This document shows, piece after piece, positions 56,960 through 60,749 of a stretch of DNA of 60,749 nucleotides (the first letter of the stretch is position 1; every line of letters begins with the position of its first letter). The translations under genes and the position numbers were made by a program. The notes beneath the pieces are model-generated. The model had not been told where the DNA came from, searched no databases, and worked only from the letters and a program-made list of their open reading frames with translations. Source of the DNA: Helochares maculicollis (taxonomy: Eukaryota; Arthropoda; Insecta; Coleoptera; Hydrophilidae); the NCBI GenBank assembly GCA_033557835.1, contig JAWQRO010000080.1, positions 1-60,749 on the forward strand, in the 5' to 3' direction.

Positions 56960-59280
56960 CCCAGTAATTTGGGCCAAAGACATTGTCTTTTGTATCTGTA
57001 GGAAAACTTGCAGTAGTTTCAATTTCCTCAGAGTTATATGCGCTAATTAATGAATATTGTTGTGATCTATCTGCGTCAGTTTAATGGACACGATTAAATT
57101 TGTGACAATAAAACACATCGAAAACTGCCCACCAGATGACTAAGAATCGGAATTGCTTTAAGGTTATCAAGTTATCTTTGTTAGCTTTAGTAAACGTAGT
57201 GCTTGCAGAAGTCGGACGAAATCCTTTGTAGAATCTAACTCAATATGCCATGAATGTTGATCAATATCTGAGCTTAAGTGTTTGGAAATTGTTTGAAGCA
57301 ATGCAGTAAGATATTGCTCGGTTTAAATGCATCCCATGAATATTAATACGTAGCACATAGATGCACCGACTCCTATTTATGTACGAAGAATGTATCATGA
57401 ACTGTAATCTACTAATCAATAGTGAGGAATGTCGTATTTGTTTTTAGTTTAGTGAAGTTTCTAATCGTGACCACTTTGAAGGCTTTAAAACAAATTTTGC
57501 ACTTCTAAAAACTCTAATAAATTTTTTATTTATCCATGTAACGTGAAATTATAAGTTAATCTGAAATTAAATACTTCAATTTCTAGGTCTAGTACTCTTG
57601 TAGTGAGGTGGGCTAAAACATATAGGCATACTGAAGGCTTGCCAAAATCGATTGATATTTATATTTTAATATAGAACACAACCAAATTATCTCAGCTGGA
57701 TAAGGATTAGAAATTTAATTGTAGAAAACAATGATTTAGAATTGATGACTTAAAAGAAATTCTAGCACGAAATACTTTGAAACAAGTATTAAATCTGTAT
57801 GAGTATTAAATTTTATAAATCATTAATCCATATCTATAAGAGAACTCAACACACATATAACTGAAGGGAACTGCTAGTATTTCTTAGCAAACAATGCTTT
57901 CTACCGTATTTAAACGAATGGCATATGGCTACATCTTCAGTTCTAGTTAAAATACTCAAGGATAAATAGCCTCAAAATTTCTTTAAATTAATTTTTGATT
58001 ATTAGAGGCTCACGCGTAAATTATATCTAACCGCTAAGAAGAAATTAAATGAATAAATTATTCTTCATATTATCTCGTTTATGATGCTTTCAACGGTATT
58101 TGCCTGATATTTCATAAACGTTTCGCTTAAGATTTTTTCGATTATTTTTTCTGCTATATATACTCTATACAATTCAAACTATACTACATTTACTTTGTTT
58201 TCTTGCCAAAATCACTAAAATATTTAATGAGTTTAGTTTTAAGTATACAACAATAGGAAGTCCAACTACAAAATATGTTTCAATTTCAAATGAGCTTGAC
58301 AGTTAAAACGCCAATGAGTTGTTGAATATTGCATTTAGAAGGCTTCATAGTACACTTAAGCTTCAAGTATGTTTGTTTTAGGATTAAAAAAACAACATGT
58401 GAAAGCTAAGTTTGTCCCATGCCAGATTGTAAAACATGATAAAGATGTAGAGGTATTAATTTTTTAAAAAACTGACAAGAACTTTTTCCAGGAATACTGA
58501 TCAAAAGTTTCAAGAGAATATGAAACAAATTTGGGCAGGAAGGCCTCGGTGGTACATCACACCTTGATTAGATGAAGCACAATTAGATTCACAAGCAGAT
58601 ATAAATGAAAAATAGCAAAAATGTGAATTATGTAATAACAGAAGTTAAGTTTAAACAAAACGGAATTAAATATGTAAATATTACATGCATAACAAAAAAA
58701 GTGAAGGCAAAGACGAAGTAAGTTTGCTACTATAAAAAAAGTATGCTGAAAATTAAGAGCCAATATATGAAAGTACACGAAAGACAAAAAAATATTGATC
58801 GGGACATGACAAGTATTGGAGCAGTTTAGCCCACTAGGGACGTTTCTGCTGCAACGAAACTTCTACGATGTACAATGACAAATACAAATTATTCCACAAA
58901 ATTATGAAACATAAGCACCGAATAATTGAGTGCAAAAGTTGAGCAAAAAGTAAACGATATAATCGTGAAAATAATCGGAATATAAAACCATACGTGGCAG
59001 CAAACAAGCACAAGTGTTCAGATATATAATAGACTACTTGATGACAAAAAATAAAAACCAAATTTGCAGGACGAACTTATACAAGATCTATAAGACAAAC
59101 AATAATCTACTCAAAAGAATATACAACTAAAGAGAAACAAATTAATACCCAATATCTGCAGGAAGACTTTACACATGAAATATAAAGCAAATGGTAAGCT
59201 GCTCAAAAATTAATAAAATTTGGGTATAAAAAAATATAGAATACCAAAGATCAAACGAAGCTTTGTGGTAATAGGATATA
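56960..59280. other. non-coding AT-rich DNA
   Basis: No gene seen. Near 59067 and 59159 a GCAGGA(C/A)GA(A/C)TT.ACA motif followed by AA.AAATCTACTCAAAA-like sequence recurs with a spacing of about 92 bp, perhaps a decayed repeat. Minus frames at 58557-58787 and 58834-59061 are not recognised. Confidence 0.5.
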
Positions 59281-59285
59281 TCAAT

Positions 59286-60749
59286 AAAAATCTGAACATT
59301 TTATATACGAATTTTAATGTATTAATTTTTGCGTTCTCTGGCCGAGATTAGAAGATTTTGTACCACATCATTAAATTTGAACACCTTATATACAAATTTA
59401 ATATGTAATAAATAGTACAAAACTATTTCGGTTTTGGTCAAATTAGTAAAATATTGCGATCTCAGCCCGAGATAAGACGATTTTCTACTACCACCTTTAA
59501 ATCTGCTCACCTTTAATACCGAACTGATTTCTTTTGAACAAGTGCATTATTAAGTTGAGTTTGATCAAATAGGCAAAATATTGCGTTTTCACCCCGAGAT
59601 AAGGCGATTTTCTACTACCAATATCCTACCTGAACACTTTTTATACGATTTTTTTATGTATTAAATAGTACAAACCCAATTCGCAATTGGTCAAATGTCT
59701 AAATTATTGCGTTTTCAGCCCGAGATAAGGCGATTTTACACAACCATCAATAATCTGCTCATCTTTAATACCGAACTGATTTCTTTTGAACTAGTGCACA
59801 ACTAAGTTGGGTTTGATCAAATAGGTAAAATATTGCGTTTTCAGCCCGGGATAAGGCGATTTTCTACTACCATCAACCTATCTGAACACTTTATATACGA
59901 TTTTTATATGCATTAACTAGTACAAAACTAATTCGAATCTGGTCAATTGTGTAAAATATTGTGTTCTCAGCCCGAGATAAGGTGATTTTGGACTACCATC
60001 ATTAAATAATAACCTTTAATACCGACCTGATTTCTTTTGAACTAGTCCACAACTAAGTTGGGTTTACTCAATTAGGTAAAATATTGCGTTTTTAGCGCGA
60101 GATAAGGCGAATTTCTACCACCATCGTCCTATCTGAACACTTTAAATACAAATTTTATATGTATTAAATAGTACAAAACAAATTCGGAATAAGTCATATG
60201 TCTAAATTATTGCGTTTTCAGCCCGAGATAAGGAGATTTTCTACTACCATCATTAAATATGCTCACCTTTAATACCGAACTGATTTCTTTTGAACTAGTG
60301 CATAAATAAGTTGGGTTTGATCAAATATGAAAAATATTGCGTTTTCAGCGCGAGATAAGGCAATTTTCTACTACCATCAACCTATCTGAACACTACATAC
60401 AAATTTTATATGTATTAAATAGTACAAAACTAATTCGGATTTGGCCAAATGAGTAAAGTATTGCGTGCTCAGCCCGAGATAAAACGGTTTTACTACCATC
60501 TTTAAATCTGCTCACCTTTAATACTGAACTGATTTCTTTTAAACTAGTGCATTACTAAGTTGAATTTGATCAAATAGGTAAAAAATTGCGTTTTCAGCCC
60601 GAGATAAGACGATTTTCTACTACCATCATCCTATCTGAACACTTTATATACGAATTTTATATGTATTAAATAGTACAAAACTAATTCGGATTTGGTCAAA
60701 TGTGTAAAATATAGCGTTTTCAGCCCGAGATAAGACGATTTTCTACTAC
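59286..60749. repeat. 126-bp satellite in A-B dimers (252 bp), runs off the window
   Basis: The TTGCG landmark starts monomers at 59329, 59454, 59581, 59706, 59833, 59959, 60084, 60210, 60337, 60461, 60586 and 60712 (one or two with a single change), so spacing is 124-127 bp. Every monomer begins with a core close to TTTTCAGCCCGAGATAAG followed by GCGATTTTCTACTACCATC. The rest alternates strictly: type A has TCTGAACACTTTATATACGA and TATTAAATAGTACAAAACTA; type B has CTGCTCACCTTTAATACCGA and CTGATTTCTTTTGAACTAG. The first monomer is partial. The 62-codon minus frame at 59322-59510 lies in repeat sequence. Confidence 0.96.

Noticed and set aside
56703..57050. Overlapping frames on both strands (83 and 102 codons)
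   Set aside because: Mirror-image openness around a hairpin; no domain, so not called as genes.
1..60749. CRISPR arrays, rRNA genes, tRNA genes and bacterial operons
   Set aside because: None found; the tandem arrays lack spacers of unique sequence and the window is animal nuclear DNA.

Overview
The window is eukaryotic and almost certainly comes from an insect. It is AT-rich and mostly non-coding. It carries relics of mariner transposases and a Jockey-type non-LTR reverse transcriptase, has several satellite-like arrays, and shows no operon-style packing. I cannot name the species or order from the sequence alone.

Only one gene is convincing: an intronless 528-codon reading frame on the + strand (22797-24383), with a TATA-like box upstream and an AATAAA signal shortly after the stop. 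It belongs to the 5'-nucleotidase/apyrase (CD73/UshA) family over its full length. Nearly every metal-binding, catalytic and nucleotide-binding residue is replaced, yet the frame is intact and the structural cysteines and C-terminal family motif remain. It looks like a secreted or membrane-anchored pseudoenzyme and is the most interesting protein here.

Layout. 0-8 kb: non-coding, with a mariner relic (2.8-3.7 kb) and a ~107-bp tandem array (4.5-5.4 kb). 8.0-10.7 kb: a 2.7-kb unit bounded by diverged inverted arms. 13.9-14.5 kb: relics of a 45-bp-monomer repeat family. 17.75-18.66 kb: Jockey reverse-transcriptase relic. 19.0-22.2 kb: a ~200-bp tandem array with a foreign GC-richer insert. 22.7-24.4 kb: the nucleotidase-like gene. 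25.5-26.5, 30.7-31.0, 39.5-39.6 and 44.7-45.2 kb: collinear pieces of one old long repeat. 27.85-28.63 kb: second mariner relic. 29.3-30.3 and 47.6-49.5 kb: a foldback repeat family ending in a GC-rich hairpin whose stem shows paired (compensatory) base changes between copies. 34.1-35.35 kb: tandem array of two alternating unit types. 40.9-43.6 kb: two minisatellites, a piggyBac-like terminus and an antisense mariner relic. 50.26-50.9 kb: fourth mariner relic. 59.29-60.75 kb: a regular 126-bp satellite in an A-B dimer arrangement that runs off the window.

The rest is AT-rich non-coding DNA with a few GC-richer islands that could be regulatory, but nothing in the sequence proves this. The only selected elements I can argue for are the nucleotidase-like gene, possibly the covarying hairpin, and possibly the conserved core of the terminal satellite.
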